Source of the DNA: Alkalispirillum mobile
GTDB taxonomy: Bacteria > Pseudomonadota > Gammaproteobacteria > Nitrococcales > Halorhodospiraceae
Assembly (NCBI RefSeq): GCF_003664325.1
Contig: NZ_RCDA01000001.1
Coordinates: 806,001-870,000, forward strand
Length of the DNA: 64,000 nt
Reading direction: 5' to 3'
The translations under genes were made by a program, and so were the position numbers. The notes beneath the pieces were generated by a model. The model searched no databases. It saw only the letters and a list, made by a program, of their open reading frames with translations, and was not told the origin of the DNA. This document shows positions 7,740 through 17,775 of this stretch, in pieces (the first letter of the stretch is position 1; each line of letters opens with the position of its first letter).

Positions 7740-9608
7740 ATGGAGATTGAACGCCTGGCCTCGGCAGAGGCCTTCGGTGCCGTAGGCAACGAGGCCCTGA
7801 GCGCCTTGTTGGCCCACGGCACAGAGCACCGCCTGGAGGATGGCGAGATCATCTTTCGTGTCGGGGAGCCGGATCAGAACATCCTGTACATCGTCTACGA
7901 CGGCCGCGTCACCCTGACCGGTACGGACGGGACCAGCACCCTGTACGAAGCCGTGGCGCTGCTCGGTCTGTCTAGCTACTTCGACGACGAGCCCTACTCG
8001 CTGACTGCCCGGGCGACGGGCCCCTGCCACCTCATCGAAGTGCCGTTCAGTGCTGTCCGGCGCCTGGAGCGGGAGCACCCTGCTCTCGCCGACGCCTTGA
8101 GTCACATCATTGCCGACCGCATCCGCGCCGGGACCACCCAGTGGCGCACGGGCGCAGTGGGTGCCCTTTCGCAGCCCGTCCGCTGGGCCATGACCGCGCC
8201 CCTCGTCAGCCTGCCGGCTAGCGCCCGTCTGACAGAGGCGTACCAGCTCATGGCCGCCCGCGGCATCGGTAGCCTGGGGGTGGTGGATGCACAGGACCGG
8301 CTGATCGGGCTGGCCACCATCAAATCCCTTGCCCAGAGCGTGCTCATCGAACGGCAGAGCCCGGATGCGCAGCTGTCCACCGCCGCCATGCCGGCCCGGC
8401 GCATCCCGCCGGATGCAGCACTTTGGCAGGCGGAGGAGATCCAGGCCCGGGAGGCGCTGAAGTACCTGGTGGTGGCCGAAAACGACCAACCGCTGGGCAT
8501 GCTCTCGCAGAGCAACATCATCGAGACCATTCGCGCCCACCAGACCCTGTTGCGGGACCGGGTGGCCCGTGCGGTCACTCTGACCGACCTGCAGGCCCTG
8601 GCCGCCGAGTTACCCACCGTCGCCCGCCAGGCGCGTGAGGCCAACCGCGAAGCCAGCCGGGCAGTCACCCAGCTCAGTGAATTCCACATACAGCTCCAGC
8701 GACGCTGCGTCGAGATGCTCCTCACGGAGTTGGCATCGGAAGGTCTTGGCCCCCCGCCCCGGCGCTATGCACTGCTAATCATGGGCTCCCTGGCCCGGCG
8801 GGAGTCGCTGCTCAATCCGGACCAGGACAATGCCCTGATCATCGCCGATAACCGGCCTGGCGAGACGGAGCCGAGCCCCCTCGACGACCGCGAGCAACGT
8901 TGGTTCGACACCTTCGCCGATCGCCTGAATCACCGGCTGGACGCCTTGGGCTACGACTGGTGCCAGGGCGACATCATGGCCCGCACGCCGGTATGGCACC
9001 GTCAACTGGGTGAGTGGCGGCAATGGGTCATGACGGCGACCCGACACCCGAACGGAGACCGGGCCCGCTGGGCCAATATCTTTCTGGACTTTGAACTGCT
9101 GCAGGGCGATGCCGGCCTGGTGGATGCGCTCTGGCGGGCGGTCCTGGAGGCCGTTGCGCAGCACCGAAAGCTGCTGCGGTTCATGGCCGCCGACGACGCC
9201 GAGGGCTCACCGGCGCTCGGGCTGTTCAACCGGTTGGTCACCTCCGAACGCGAAGAGGCGCGGGGTCGGGTCGATATCAAACGTAACGGCATGCGCATCC
9301 TGGCCAATGGCTGCCGCATTTACGCCCTTGGCCACCAGGTGCGGGCGACCGGCACCCTGGCCCGCTTGCAGGCCCTGCGCCACCACGGCGTGCTCACGCC
9401 GGACAAGGTGGATTCGTTGGTGGCCGCCCAGGAGGCCCTGCTGGGCCTGCTGCTGGACCACCAGCTCCGGCAGTGGGGCGAGGGCCGGCGCCCGGACAAG
9501 TACATCGCCCCGGACAGGCTGGACGAGATGCAGCGCCAGGCGCTGGTCACCAGCCTGCGCGCCATTCGCCGGTTCCAGGACCGGGTGCAAGGCGTCTTCG
9601 GCCTTTAG
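7740..9608 (+). CDS. cNMP-binding / CBS-pair / DUF294 nucleotidyltransferase-like signalling protein
   Basis: The 622-aa protein has three parts. Residues 1-120 resemble a cyclic-nucleotide-binding beta-barrel (DGEIIFRVGEPDQNILYIVY). Residues 150-280 form a CBS pair (MAARGIGSLGVVDAQDRLIG). From about 320 comes the DUF294 GlnD-like nucleotidyltransferase domain with MGSLARRE near 345 and NPDQDN near 360, so the Gly-Ser and Asp-x-Asp catalytic signature is intact, followed by the DUF294_C helical domain. The likely role is cytoplasmic signalling: adenine-nucleotide sensing by CBS coupled to nucleotidyl transfer; the target is unknown. AGAGGA lies 10 nt before the ATG. Two related genes follow on the same strand at short spacing, forming an operon. 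Confidence 0.85.
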   Translation: MEIERLASAEAFGAVGNEALSALLAHGTEHRLEDGEIIFRVGEPDQNILYIVYDGRVTLTGTDGTSTLYEAVALLGLSSYFDDEPYSLTARATGPCHLIEVPFSAVRRLEREHPALADALSHIIADRIRAGTTQWRTGAVGALSQPVRWAMTAPLVSLPASARLTEAYQLMAARGIGSLGVVDAQDRLIGLATIKSLAQSVLIERQSPDAQLSTAAMPARRIPPDAALWQAEEIQAREALKYLVVAENDQPLGMLSQSNIIETIRAHQTLLRDRVARAVTLTDLQALAAELPTVARQAREANREASRAVTQLSEFHIQLQRRCVEMLLTELASEGLGPPPRRYALLIMGSLARRESLLNPDQDNALIIADNRPGETEPSPLDDREQRWFDTFADRLNHRLDALGYDWCQGDIMARTPVWHRQLGEWRQWVMTATRHPNGDRARWANIFLDFELLQGDAGLVDALWRAVLEAVAQHRKLLRFMAADDAEGSPALGLFNRLVTSEREEARGRVDIKRNGMRILANGCRIYALGHQVRATGTLARLQALRHHGVLTPDKVDSLVAAQEALLGLLLDHQLRQWGEGRRPDKYIAPDRLDEMQRQALVTSLRAIRRFQDRVQGVFGL

Positions 9609-9622
9609 CGGAGTGCTCACTG

Positions 9623-10768
9623 ATGCCTGGCACCACCCTGCCCCTCCGGAACGGACACCACCTTTGCGGCCACCGCCCAGCCCCCGCCCCGGCCCCCGAG
9701 CGCCAGCTGATCGCAGCGCGCCTGGAGGCGGCACGCGGGCCACGGACGGGTGGGGGTCCGGCCCGGGTTGCCGCGGCACAGGTGCATCTGGTGGAACGGC
9801 TCCAGGCCCGGGGCCTGCCCGCGGGTCGTATACAGCGCCGGCTTACCACCCTGAACAATACGGTCATCCGCCGGCTCGCCCGGCAGGCGGTGGCGGTGGC
9901 GATGCGCCGCGGCGCCGGTCCGCCACCGGTGCGCTTCTGCCTGCTGATGATGGGATCAAGCGCCCGTGACGAGCACTTCCTGGGACCGGACCAGGATCAC
10001 GGCCTGGTCCTGGCGGACTATCCCGACCGGGATCACGACGCCGTCGATACCTGGTTCCGCGACTACAGCAACGACCTGGTCGATCGCCTGGCAGCCGCCG
10101 GCTTCCCCCGTGATACCGGCGAGGTCATGTGCACCAACCCGCTCTGGCGCAAGACGCTAGAGCAGTGGAGGCAGCAGGTCAGCACCTGGGCGCGGCGGGC
10201 TGACTCGGTCAGTCTCTGCCTCGCCGATGTACTACTGGACTGCCGCCCGCTGTTCGGCCCCCCGGCACTGGCCCGCGCCCTGCGCGCCGCGCTGAACCGG
10301 CAACTGACCACACCGGCGTTCCTGAAGGCCATGGTTACGGCCCATACCGACCGCGGTGTCGGACTGGGGTGGTTCAACCGTCTGGTCACCATGGACCGGT
10401 CCGATCCCCACCAGGGGTGCATCAACCTCAAGCACACCGCCCTGCTGCCCTTCATCACCGCCACACGGCAGTTGGCCCTTTACCACCGTGTCCCCGCACT
10501 CAGCACCCGGGGGCGCTTACGGGGCCTCCACCGCCGGGACGCCCTCACCGAAGCCGACCACCAAGCCCTGCAGACGGCCATGGACACCCTGGCGGACCAA
10601 GTCCTGCGTCACCAGCTCCGGCAGCTGCAGGAAGGGCAGACAGCGGACTATTTCCTCGACCCGAAGGCCCTGCCGACGGGGGAGCGGCACGCCTTGAAAC
10701 AGGCCCTGAAGCGAATTCGCCGCTTGCGCGACCAGGCGCGCAATGACATCACCGGACAGATCTTCTGA
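9623..10768 (+). CDS. DUF294 nucleotidyltransferase-like protein lacking sensor domains
   Basis: The chosen ATG gives 381 aa and has GGAG about 9 nt upstream; a longer in-frame extension overlaps the preceding gene and is low in coding character. The protein lacks cNMP and CBS domains. The nucleotidyltransferase signature is intact, with MGSSARDE near residue 109 and GPDQDHG near 122. The C-terminal half follows DUF294_C (VGLGWFNRLVTMDRSD, then the helical KALPTGERHALKQALKRIRR). It begins 14 nt after the sensor-bearing paralogue and precedes the exonuclease fusion, so the three are probably co-expressed. It may be a catalytic partner of the longer protein. Confidence 0.8.
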   Translation: MPGTTLPLRNGHHLCGHRPAPAPAPERQLIAARLEAARGPRTGGGPARVAAAQVHLVERLQARGLPAGRIQRRLTTLNNTVIRRLARQAVAVAMRRGAGPPPVRFCLLMMGSSARDEHFLGPDQDHGLVLADYPDRDHDAVDTWFRDYSNDLVDRLAAAGFPRDTGEVMCTNPLWRKTLEQWRQQVSTWARRADSVSLCLADVLLDCRPLFGPPALARALRAALNRQLTTPAFLKAMVTAHTDRGVGLGWFNRLVTMDRSDPHQGCINLKHTALLPFITATRQLALYHRVPALSTRGRLRGLHRRDALTEADHQALQTAMDTLADQVLRHQLRQLQEGQTADYFLDPKALPTGERHALKQALKRIRRLRDQARNDITGQIF

Positions 10769-10783
10769 GGAGGCACGAAGACC

Positions 10784-12973
10784 ATGTCTGTCTCTGATCA
10801 TAGTGAACACTGGGTGGAGCGGATCAGCCGGGGTCTGCTCGGCCGGCACGCCACGCCCACCGGCCACACCAGCCGCCGACTGCTGTTCTGGGCGCCGGCA
10901 ATGGGGCTGGCCGTTCTGCTGACAGCGCTGTTGCTCGGTCTCGCCTATCTCTCCCTCTCCGCGCTGCCCACCGACGCCGACCCAACACCCCTGGTGGTCG
11001 CCTTCGGCGCTGCGGGACTGCTCCTGTTGGCGGCGATCACGGCCATCTGGCTGTTGCTGGATGCCACCGTGCTGCGCTCCCTCTCCGCGCTGGCCCGGGA
11101 TGCCGCCATACTGGCCTACACCAACCCCGATCACCGGCTTCAGCTACCGTCGGTGCACCTGCTCGGGGAGTTGCCCGGGACACTGCGCAACCTCGCCCGC
11201 CAGTTGCAGGTCCGGCGCCGTGAGGTGGAGGCGGCAGCGGCAGCGGCCGCCGAGCAGGCCGAGGCCCAGAAGGCGCGACTGGAGGTGGTGCTGCGCGCCA
11301 TCCGCCAGGGCGTCGTGGTCTGTGATGCGGACGGGCGGATCCTGCTCTACAACCCCGCCGCGGGTGAGCTGCTCCACAGTGACGCGCTGGGGCTTGGCCG
11401 CTCCATTCATGAACTGTTGAACCCCGCCGCCATTGAGCACCCCCGGCAACTGCTGCAACACCGACTGGGCCAGGAGGAGAGCGACCCGGTGGCTGACGAT
11501 GGCGTGGAGTTCGTCTGCACCACCGTCGATGATGGCGCCCTGCTCCGCTGCCAGATGAGCCTGCTGCCCACCCACGGTCCGCTGCGCTCGGCCTTCGTCA
11601 TCACCCTGGAGGACATCACCCACCGGATCGAAGGGGTGGCGCGCCGCGACCAGGCCGTGCGCAGCGCCGTGGAGGCCCTGCGCTCGCCCCTGGCCGCCGC
11701 GTCGGTGGCGGCGGAACTGCTGAGCGAGTACCCGCAGATCGACGACGACTCCCGCCGCCGGTTCATTGACATCGTGGCCAAGGAGAGCCGCGTGCTGGTA
11801 CAACGTTTCGAGCGGATGGCGGAGGCCGCCCAGGCGCACGTCTCCGCCCCCTGGACCATGGCCGATATCAGCAGCGACGACCTGGTGGACAGCGTGCTGC
11901 TGCGCCACCACGACACCCTGCCCCGGGTGACACTGGCCGGGCTGCCGCTGTGGCTGCACGCGGAGGGCCATGCCATCGGCCTGGTGCTCACCCACCTGTT
12001 GCGCCACCTGAGGCGGGACCACGGCGTCCAGGCCGTGCGCATCGAAGCCCTGATGGGCAACCGCCGGGTCTACCTGGATATCTCCTGGGCGGGCGATCCG
12101 CTGCCCGGCCCTATCCTGGAGCAATGGCTCGAGGCGCCGTTGCCGGAGGCCACCGGGGAATTGACCGCCCGCGCCGTGTTGGAGCGGCACAACAGCCTGG
12201 CCTGGAGCCAACGGGTTGGCCAGCTGCCCGGCCGGGCCTGCCTGCGCCTCCCCCTGCCCGCGTCCAGTCGCCAGTGGAACCCGCCCGGGGAGCGGCTCCC
12301 CCCGCGACCGGAGTTCTACGACTTCTCCCTCGCCGAGCAGGCGGGGGACCAGGTTGCCCTGCTCGACCGCCCCCTGGACGCGTTGGCCTATGTCGTGTTC
12401 GACACCGAGACCACCGGCCTGTCACCGGCGGAGGGGGACGAGATCGTCTCCATCGCCGGGGTACGCATGGTCAACGGCCGTATTCTCGACGGCGAACGAT
12501 TCGAGCAACTGGTCAACCCGGGCCGGACCATCCCCCGTAGCTCCATCCTGTTCCACGGCATTCACGATACGACGGTCGCGGACAAGCCCCGCATCGAAGC
12601 CGTACTGCCGCGATTCCACACCTTCGTCGGCGACTCCGTACTGGTGGCCCACAACGCCGCCTTCGATATGAAGTTCATCCGGCTGAAGGAGCAGCGCTGC
12701 GGCGTGCGCTTCGACAACCCGGTGCTGGACACGCTGTTGCTCTCCGTCTTTCTCCACGACCACACCGCGGACCACACTCTGGAGGCCATCGCCGCCCGAC
12801 TCGGGGTGGAGGTGACTGCGCAGCATACCGCCTGGGGGGATGCCCTGGTCACGGCGCGGGTGCTCGCCCGCCTGTTACCGCTGCTGCGCGAACGCGGGGT
12901 TCACACGCTGCGGGATGCGGTGGCGGCATCGGAGCGGATGGTGGAGGTGCGCCGGCAACAGGCGCAGTTCTGA
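10784..12973 (+). CDS. Membrane PAS / pseudo-histidine-kinase / DEDDh 3'-5' exonuclease fusion, locus A
   Basis: The 729-aa protein has two N-terminal membrane segments (residues 42-60 and 73-95), a linker with a coiled-coil-like Ala/Glu stretch (145-165), a PAS domain (170-290) and a histidine-kinase-like dimerisation region. There EALRSPLA replaces the usual HELRTPLA, so the phospho-acceptor His is missing. A degenerate ATPase-like region follows. From about 530 comes a DnaQ/epsilon-type exonuclease with all motifs: [17 protein letters not shown] and HTAWGDAL. It probably senses a signal at the membrane and controls a phosphodiesterase activity. It starts 15 nt after the DUF294 gene. It is often auto-annotated as DNA polymerase III epsilon, which its architecture does not support. 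Confidence 0.85.
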   Translation: MSVSDHSEHWVERISRGLLGRHATPTGHTSRRLLFWAPAMGLAVLLTALLLGLAYLSLSALPTDADPTPLVVAFGAAGLLLLAAITAIWLLLDATVLRSLSALARDAAILAYTNPDHRLQLPSVHLLGELPGTLRNLARQLQVRRREVEAAAAAAAEQAEAQKARLEVVLRAIRQGVVVCDADGRILLYNPAAGELLHSDALGLGRSIHELLNPAAIEHPRQLLQHRLGQEESDPVADDGVEFVCTTVDDGALLRCQMSLLPTHGPLRSAFVITLEDITHRIEGVARRDQAVRSAVEALRSPLAAASVAAELLSEYPQIDDDSRRRFIDIVAKESRVLVQRFERMAEAAQAHVSAPWTMADISSDDLVDSVLLRHHDTLPRVTLAGLPLWLHAEGHAIGLVLTHLLRHLRRDHGVQAVRIEALMGNRRVYLDISWAGDPLPGPILEQWLEAPLPEATGELTARAVLERHNSLAWSQRVGQLPGRACLRLPLPASSRQWNPPGERLPPRPEFYDFSLAEQAGDQVALLDRPLDALAYVVFDTETTGLSPAEGDEIVSIAGVRMVNGRILDGERFEQLVNPGRTIPRSSILFHGIHDTTVADKPRIEAVLPRFHTFVGDSVLVAHNAAFDMKFIRLKEQRCGVRFDNPVLDTLLLSVFLHDHTADHTLEAIAARLGVEVTAQHTAWGDALVTARVLARLLPLLRERGVHTLRDAVAASERMVEVRRQQAQF

Positions 12974-12992
12974 TGAAGAGGGGGGAGGCGCC

Positions 12993-13020
12993 GGTGCGGG
13001 GCGGTGAACCGCCCCGCACC
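12993..13020. terminator. Strong hairpin between convergent exonuclease and htpG genes
   Basis: GGTGCGGGGCGGT and ACCGCCCCGCACC are perfect 13-bp arms around GA. It occupies the 63-bp gap between two convergent genes, 20 nt after the exonuclease stop. There is no T-run on either side, so termination would depend on the stem or on Rho. A bidirectional 3'-end stabiliser is the alternative. Confidence 0.55.
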
Positions 13021-13036
13021 CCGCTACTGCTGTGGA

Positions 13037-14995
13037 TCAGTCCTCGCGGGCGGCGCTGTCCTTCGCTTCACCGGCCCGGGCCTGCTCGGTGAGCAGGGCG
13101 TTGACGCGCTTGACGAAAGCGGCCGGGTCCTCGAGCTGCCCGCCCTCGGTAAGCAGGGCCTGGTCGTGGAGCACCGCCGCCCAGTCGCTGAAGCGGGCAT
13201 CGTCCAGCCCCTTGTCCAAGCGCTGCACAATGGGGTGGTCGATGTTGATCTCCAGTGCCGGCTTGCCCTGGGGCATGGCGTGGCCGGCGGCCTTGAGCAG
13301 CCGCTGCATCCCCATGCCGAAGTCGTACTCGCCGACCACCAGGCAGGCCGGGGAGTCGGTCAGGCGGGTGGAGACGCGCACCTCGCTCACCTTGTCCTCC
13401 AGTGCGCCCTTGAGCTTCTCCAGCAGGTCCTTGTGGCTTTCGGTGGCCTCTTCGGCGGCCTTTTTCTCCTCCTGGTCCTCCAGGTCGCCCAGGTCCAGGC
13501 CGCCCTTGGCCACCGACTTCAGCGGCTTGCCGTCGTACTCGTTCAGGTGGGTGATGACCCACTCGTCCACCGGATCGGGGAGCAGCAGCACCTCGACGCC
13601 CTTCTTGCGGAAGACCTCCAGGTGGGGGCTGTTGCGCGCCGCGTTGAAGCTCTCGGCGGTGACGTAGTAGATGGCCTCCTGGCCCTCTTTCATCCGGCCG
13701 ATGTAGTCGTCCAGGCTGACCGCCGGGGTCTCGTCCTCGTCCTGGGTGGTGGAGAAGCGGAGCAGCCTCGCGATGCGCTCGCGGTTGGCGAAATCCTCGG
13801 CCACGCCCTCCTTCAGCACCTTGCCGAAGTTGCCGTAGAACTCGGCGTACTGCTCCGGTTCGTTCTTGGCCATCTTCTCGAGGCGGTCGAGGATGCGCTT
13901 GACCGACGCGCTGCGGATCTTGTCCAGCAGCGGGTTGTGCTGCAGCAGCTCGCGGGAGACGTTGAGCGGCAGGTCGTCGGAGTCCACCAGCCCGCGCACG
14001 AAGCGCAGGTAGCGCGGCATCAGCTTCTCGGTGTCCTCCATGATGAACACGCGACGCACGTAGAGCTTGATGCCGTGGGCCGGCTCCCGCTCATACAGGT
14101 CGAAGGGCGGGTTCTTCGGGATGTAGAGCAGCGAGGTGTAGGACTGGCGCCCTTCCACGTGGTTGTGCAGCCACACCATGGGGTCGTCGAAGTCGTGGGC
14201 CACGTGCTTGTAGAACGCCTTGTAGTCGTCGTCGCTGATCTCCGACTTGGGCCGCGTCCACAGGGCATTGGTGTTGTTCACCGTCTCCCAGGTCTCGGCC
14301 GCCTCGGCCTTCTCGGCCTCGTCTTCCTGCTCGTCCTTGTCTTCAGCCTGGGCGGGCATCTGGATGGGCACGTCGATGTGGTCGGAGTAGCGGCGGATGA
14401 TGCCCTTCAAGCGCCAGTCGTCCAGGTACTCGCTCTGGGACTCGGGCAGGGTCAGGACGACCCGGGTACCGCGCTCGGGGTTCTCCTCGGATTCCAGCGT
14501 GTAGGCGCCCTTTCCGTCGGAGGACCAGCGCACGCCGTGCTCGGCGCCCAGACCGGCCTTGCGGGTGTGCACGGTGACGTGCTCGGCCACCACGAAGGCG
14601 GAGTAAAAGCCGACGCCGAACTGGCCGATGAGCTTGGCATCCTTCTGCTGGTCGCCGGTAAGCTGTTCCAGGAAGGCCTTGGTGCCGGAGCGGGCGATGG
14701 TGCCCAGGTTCTCCGCCACCTCATCACGGGTCATGCCGATGCCGTTGTCGGCCACGGTGATGGTGCGGGCGTCCTTGTCCACGGAGACGCGGATGCGCAG
14801 GTCGCCCTCGCCCTCCAGCAGGGATTCATCCTGCAGGGACTGGAAGCGAAGCTTGTCGATGGCATCCGAAGCGTTGGAGATCAACTCGCGTAGGAAGATG
14901 TCCTTGTTGGAGTAGAGCGAGTGGATCATCAGGTGCAGGAGCTGCTGCACCTCGGCCTGGAACTCCAGGGTCTCCTTGTGTGCGTCTGTCGCCAT
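13037..14995 (-). CDS. htpG: Molecular chaperone HtpG (Hsp90 family)
   Basis: The 652-aa protein is slightly longer than E. coli HtpG. The N-terminal GHKL ATPase domain shows [16 protein letters not shown] (about residues 37-52), [15 protein letters not shown] and [11 protein letters not shown]. The middle domain (about 230-500) contains LPLNVSRE. The C-terminal dimerisation domain follows. HtpG is a cytosolic ATP-dependent chaperone. It is read on the minus strand, alone, from a region with an excellent sigma-32 heat-shock promoter at 15063-15091. Its 3' end faces the exonuclease fusion gene. Confidence 0.97.
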   Translation of the reverse strand: MATDAHKETLEFQAEVQQLLHLMIHSLYSNKDIFLRELISNASDAIDKLRFQSLQDESLLEGEGDLRIRVSVDKDARTITVADNGIGMTRDEVAENLGTIARSGTKAFLEQLTGDQQKDAKLIGQFGVGFYSAFVVAEHVTVHTRKAGLGAEHGVRWSSDGKGAYTLESEENPERGTRVVLTLPESQSEYLDDWRLKGIIRRYSDHIDVPIQMPAQAEDKDEQEDEAEKAEAAETWETVNNTNALWTRPKSEISDDDYKAFYKHVAHDFDDPMVWLHNHVEGRQSYTSLLYIPKNPPFDLYEREPAHGIKLYVRRVFIMEDTEKLMPRYLRFVRGLVDSDDLPLNVSRELLQHNPLLDKIRSASVKRILDRLEKMAKNEPEQYAEFYGNFGKVLKEGVAEDFANRERIARLLRFSTTQDEDETPAVSLDDYIGRMKEGQEAIYYVTAESFNAARNSPHLEVFRKKGVEVLLLPDPVDEWVITHLNEYDGKPLKSVAKGGLDLGDLEDQEEKKAAEEATESHKDLLEKLKGALEDKVSEVRVSTRLTDSPACLVVGEYDFGMGMQRLLKAAGHAMPQGKPALEINIDHPIVQRLDKGLDDARFSDWAAVLHDQALLTEGGQLEDPAAFVKRVNALLTEQARAGEAKDSAARED

Positions 14996-15062
14996 GGCTG
15001 TCTGGCCTCTCCTCGATTTGGCAGTGAATCACGGGGTTGCCGTCAATTCGGAACTGCTCGAG

Positions 15063-15091
15063 ATCTGGGGCCAGCACGGGGATTTTTCAAG
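15063..15091 (-). promoter_or_regulatory. Sigma-32 heat-shock promoter of htpG
   Basis: Read on the minus strand, CTTGAAA (15085-15091) is followed after 14 nt by CCCCAGAT (15063-15070). The known E. coli RpoH consensus is CTTGAAA-N11-16-CCCCATNT, so the -35 is perfect and the -10 nearly so. The start codon of htpG, a classic RpoH target, is 68 bp downstream. Confidence 0.8.
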
Positions 15092-15136
15092 GGGCCGGAC
15101 TGATGCCGGGGGGCAGGCGGCAGAGTCAGGGGCGGG

Positions 15137-15322
15137 CTACTGCGGGCCGGGCGGCTCCTCGCTGCGATCGGAGAGGAAGAAGTACATGCCCACCCCGGCC
15201 AACAATACCCAGAGCACCAGCACACCGACACCCAGCCGCTCCCACAGTGGGCCGACGAAGAAGAGTACCAGCACCGACAGGCCGAGAAAGATATGGCCCA
15301 GTGTCATGCGGTTCAGAGTCAT
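15137..15322 (-). CDS. Small two-TM membrane protein after ogt (61 aa)
   Basis: The start ATG follows the ogt stop codon directly (TGA-ATG), which points to translational coupling. The product has two hydrophobic segments, IFLGLSVLVLFFVGPLW (about 11-27) and VLVLWVLLAGVGMYFFL (about 33-49), and an acidic/proline C-terminus (DRSEEPPGPQ). I do not recognise the family. A role as a small inner-membrane protein is all that can be said. Confidence 0.6.
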   Translation of the reverse strand: MTLNRMTLGHIFLGLSVLVLFFVGPLWERLGVGVLVLWVLLAGVGMYFFLSDRSEEPPGPQ

Positions 15323-15799
15323 TCAGCGTTGTCCTCGCTCGTGCACCAGCAACCAGCGCTTGCGTTCCAGCGCCCGGTCCGGCGCCCCGCCCCGGTAACC
15401 GCCCAGCCCCTGGCGGGCCACCACCCGGTGGCAGGGCACCAGGATCAGCAGCGGGTTGGCCGCACAGGCCGTCCCCACCGCCCGCGGCGCGCTGTCCACC
15501 TCGGCCGCCAGCTCGCCGTAGGTGCGGGTCTCGCCGGCGGGAATGGCCAGCAATGCGGTCCGAACGCGCTGTTGATAAGGGGTGGCCGCCGGCGCCAGGG
15601 GTAGATCCAGGGGCACGCTTGGGTCCGCAAACCAGGCAGCCAGGCGTTCGGCGGCACGGTGCGCCAGCGGGTGCCGGGAACCCACCGCACCAACGGTCGC
15701 GCCATCGTCCCAGTCCACCGCGGTGATCACTCGCGCATCACCGCGAAGCGACAGCGGGCCGAGGGGTGTATCCAGCGTGATCTGCCAGGTCACTGGCAC
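15323..15799 (-). CDS. ogt: Methylated-DNA--protein-cysteine methyltransferase (O6-alkylguanine repair)
   Basis: The 158-aa protein carries the active-site motif PCHRVV with the alkyl-acceptor Cys. The DNA-binding region before it reads PYQQRVRTALLAIPAGETRTYGEL, cut here by family as PYQQRV and IPAGETRTYGEL, with the Asn-hinge region AANPLLILVPC. It irreversibly takes alkyl groups from O6-guanine and O4-thymine. There is no Ada-type N-terminal Zn domain, so this is the Ogt/AGT form. It is followed without gap by a small membrane-protein gene and preceded by ilvB on the same strand, about 30 nt away. Confidence 0.93.
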   Translation of the reverse strand: MPVTWQITLDTPLGPLSLRGDARVITAVDWDDGATVGAVGSRHPLAHRAAERLAAWFADPSVPLDLPLAPAATPYQQRVRTALLAIPAGETRTYGELAAEVDSAPRAVGTACAANPLLILVPCHRVVARQGLGGYRGGAPDRALERKRWLLVHERGQR

Positions 15800-15829
15800 G
15801 GCACACCTCCCCGCCCGGCCCGCGCCGGA

Positions 15830-17716
15830 TCAGAACAGGTCCGGGGTCTCGTTCTCGTCGGTGTCCCGGGTCTGCATCGGCCGCTCCCGCGGCGTGATCC
15901 AGTCACCGGTGACCATCTCCTTGTAACCGGCCCCCGGGCCCACCATGGGCAGCACCGAGGCCTCCGGGTCGATCATGACCTCCAGGAAGGCCGGCCCGTC
16001 GAACTCGATAAAGGCCTTGAGCGCCTCCGGCACCTCGGCCTTGTCGGTGACCCGCCGGGCGAACTCGAAGCCGTCGGACTCGGCGCACTTGATGAAGTCC
16101 TTGCGGTGCAGGGACTTGTCCGAGCCGGAGAAGCGGTCACCGAAGTAGAGCCGCTGCCACTGGCGGACCATGCCGTCGCCGTTGTTGTTCAGCAGCAGCA
16201 CCTTCACCGGCAGGCCGTAGGTGGTGGCCGTCTCCAGCTCGCCCAGGTTCATGCGCAAGCTGCCGTCGCCGTCCACGTCGATCACCAGCGCATCCGGCCG
16301 GGCAAACTGGGCGCCGATGGCGGCCGGCAGGCCGAAGCCCATGGTGCCCATGCTGCCGGAGGTGAGCCAGAGGCGCGGGTCGCGGTAATCGCAGTACTGC
16401 GCCGCCCACATCTGGTGCTGACCGACGCCGGTGGCGATCACGGCCCGGCCGCCGGTGACCTTGTTCATCTCCTCCAGCACGTAGTGGGGCTGGATCACCT
16501 CGCTCTCGCGGTCGTAATTCATGCCGTGACGCTCACGCAGCGCCGTGCAGTGGTCCAACCAAGCCTGGAAGTCGCCCTTGAAGCCCATGGACTCGCCGTA
16601 ACGGAGGAGCTGGCGCAGGCTGCGGCCCGACTCTCCCACGTGGGCCCAGTCCACCGACTTCACCTTGCCGATCTCGGCGGCGTCGATGTCGATGTGAGCG
16701 ATCTGCTCGGCCAGCGGGGCAAAGTCCGCCACCTTGCCCGCCACCCGGTCATCAAACCGCGAGCCCACGGCGATGAGGAAGTCGCAGTCTTCCACCGCGT
16801 AGTTGGCGTGGGCGAAGCCGTGCATGCCGAGCATGCCCATGCAGAGTTCGTCGGTGGTGTCGACCGCACCGAGGCCCATCAGCGTGGTGACCACCGGGAT
16901 ACGGAAGTGTCGGGCAAAGTCCCGCAGCTGCTCGGCCGCATCACCGTTGATCACACCGCCGCCGGCGTAGATCAGCGGCCGGCGGGATTTGGCCAACATC
17001 TCGAAGAACTGGCGGCACTTGCGATCGGAGAGCTTGGCGGAGCGCAGCGACTCCATGCGCTGGCGGTAGCCGCGCATGTCCAGAAGGCCCGTGCCCTGGA
17101 ACTGCCCGATCCAGTTCTGGCTGTCCTTGGGCACGTCCACCACCACCGGGCCGGGCCGGCCGGAGCGGGCCACCTCGAAGGCGGTGCGGATGGTCGCCTC
17201 CAGCTGTTCCGGCTTGGTGACCAGGAACACGTGCTTGGCGCACGCCCCCATGATGTTGACGATCGGCGCCTCCTGGAAGGCGTCGGTGCCCATGGCGTGA
17301 GTAGGCACCTGGCCGGTGATGGCCACCACCGGGATGGAATCGGCCATGCAGTCCCGGATGGGGGTAACGGTGTTGGTGGCCCCGGGGCCTGAGGTGACCA
17401 TGAACACCCCCACCTTACCGCTGGCCCGGGCGTAGCCGGCAGCCATGAAGCCGGCGCCCTGCTCGTTGGCGGGCACGATCAGCTTGATCGGGTCGTCTTC
17501 GCTGCCATCCGGGCGATGCCGCTCGTTGTAGCGGAAGATAGCATCGTAGGTGGGCAGGATGGCGCCGCCGCTGTAACCGAATACCGTGTCTACACCTTCC
17601 TGGGCCAGTACCTCGACGATCATGTCGGAGCCGGACATGGTTTCACCGGCAACGGGGTGGGCCTGCGGGTCGGTGTGCTGTTCGGTCTTCGCGGTTGCGC
17701 TGTCCATGGTGCTCAT
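15830..17716 (-). CDS. ilvB: Acetolactate synthase large subunit (ThDP-dependent)
   Basis: The 628-aa protein has the three domains of acetohydroxyacid synthase. The N-terminal ThDP domain has VFGYSGGAILP and the catalytic Glu in ANEQGAGFMAAGYAR. The central FAD-type domain contains PLIYAGGGV and GSRFDDRVAGK. The C-terminal ThDP domain holds the GDG...NN motif (VDGDGSLRMN, then LLLNNNGDGMV). It condenses pyruvate with pyruvate or 2-oxobutyrate in branched-chain amino-acid synthesis. An N-terminal extension of about 25 polar residues precedes the domain. No ilvN-like small subunit lies next to it, which is unusual for a biosynthetic enzyme. The start has only a weak ribosome site. Confidence 0.92.
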   Translation of the reverse strand: MSTMDSATAKTEQHTDPQAHPVAGETMSGSDMIVEVLAQEGVDTVFGYSGGAILPTYDAIFRYNERHRPDGSEDDPIKLIVPANEQGAGFMAAGYARASGKVGVFMVTSGPGATNTVTPIRDCMADSIPVVAITGQVPTHAMGTDAFQEAPIVNIMGACAKHVFLVTKPEQLEATIRTAFEVARSGRPGPVVVDVPKDSQNWIGQFQGTGLLDMRGYRQRMESLRSAKLSDRKCRQFFEMLAKSRRPLIYAGGGVINGDAAEQLRDFARHFRIPVVTTLMGLGAVDTTDELCMGMLGMHGFAHANYAVEDCDFLIAVGSRFDDRVAGKVADFAPLAEQIAHIDIDAAEIGKVKSVDWAHVGESGRSLRQLLRYGESMGFKGDFQAWLDHCTALRERHGMNYDRESEVIQPHYVLEEMNKVTGGRAVIATGVGQHQMWAAQYCDYRDPRLWLTSGSMGTMGFGLPAAIGAQFARPDALVIDVDGDGSLRMNLGELETATTYGLPVKVLLLNNNGDGMVRQWQRLYFGDRFSGSDKSLHRKDFIKCAESDGFEFARRVTDKAEVPEALKAFIEFDGPAFLEVMIDPEASVLPMVGPGAGYKEMVTGDWITPRERPMQTRDTDENETPDLF

Positions 17717-17775
17717 ATACCTGTTGCGGATTAACGGTCTGCCAGGTTCACCGGCACGGATGGCCGGCAGGGTGA

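Noticed and set aside
10784-12973. DNA polymerase III epsilon subunit
   Set aside because: Two membrane helices, PAS and kinase-like regions precede the exonuclease; true DnaQ is about 240 aa and soluble.
13004-14893. Plus-strand open frame of 629 aa antisense to htpG
   Set aside because: Leu/Val/Gly-rich low-complexity translation with no family pattern; htpG is unambiguous on the other strand.
15659-17392. Plus-strand open frame of 577 aa antisense to ilvB
   Set aside because: No motif, composition of a shadow frame; ilvB keeps all catalytic motifs.
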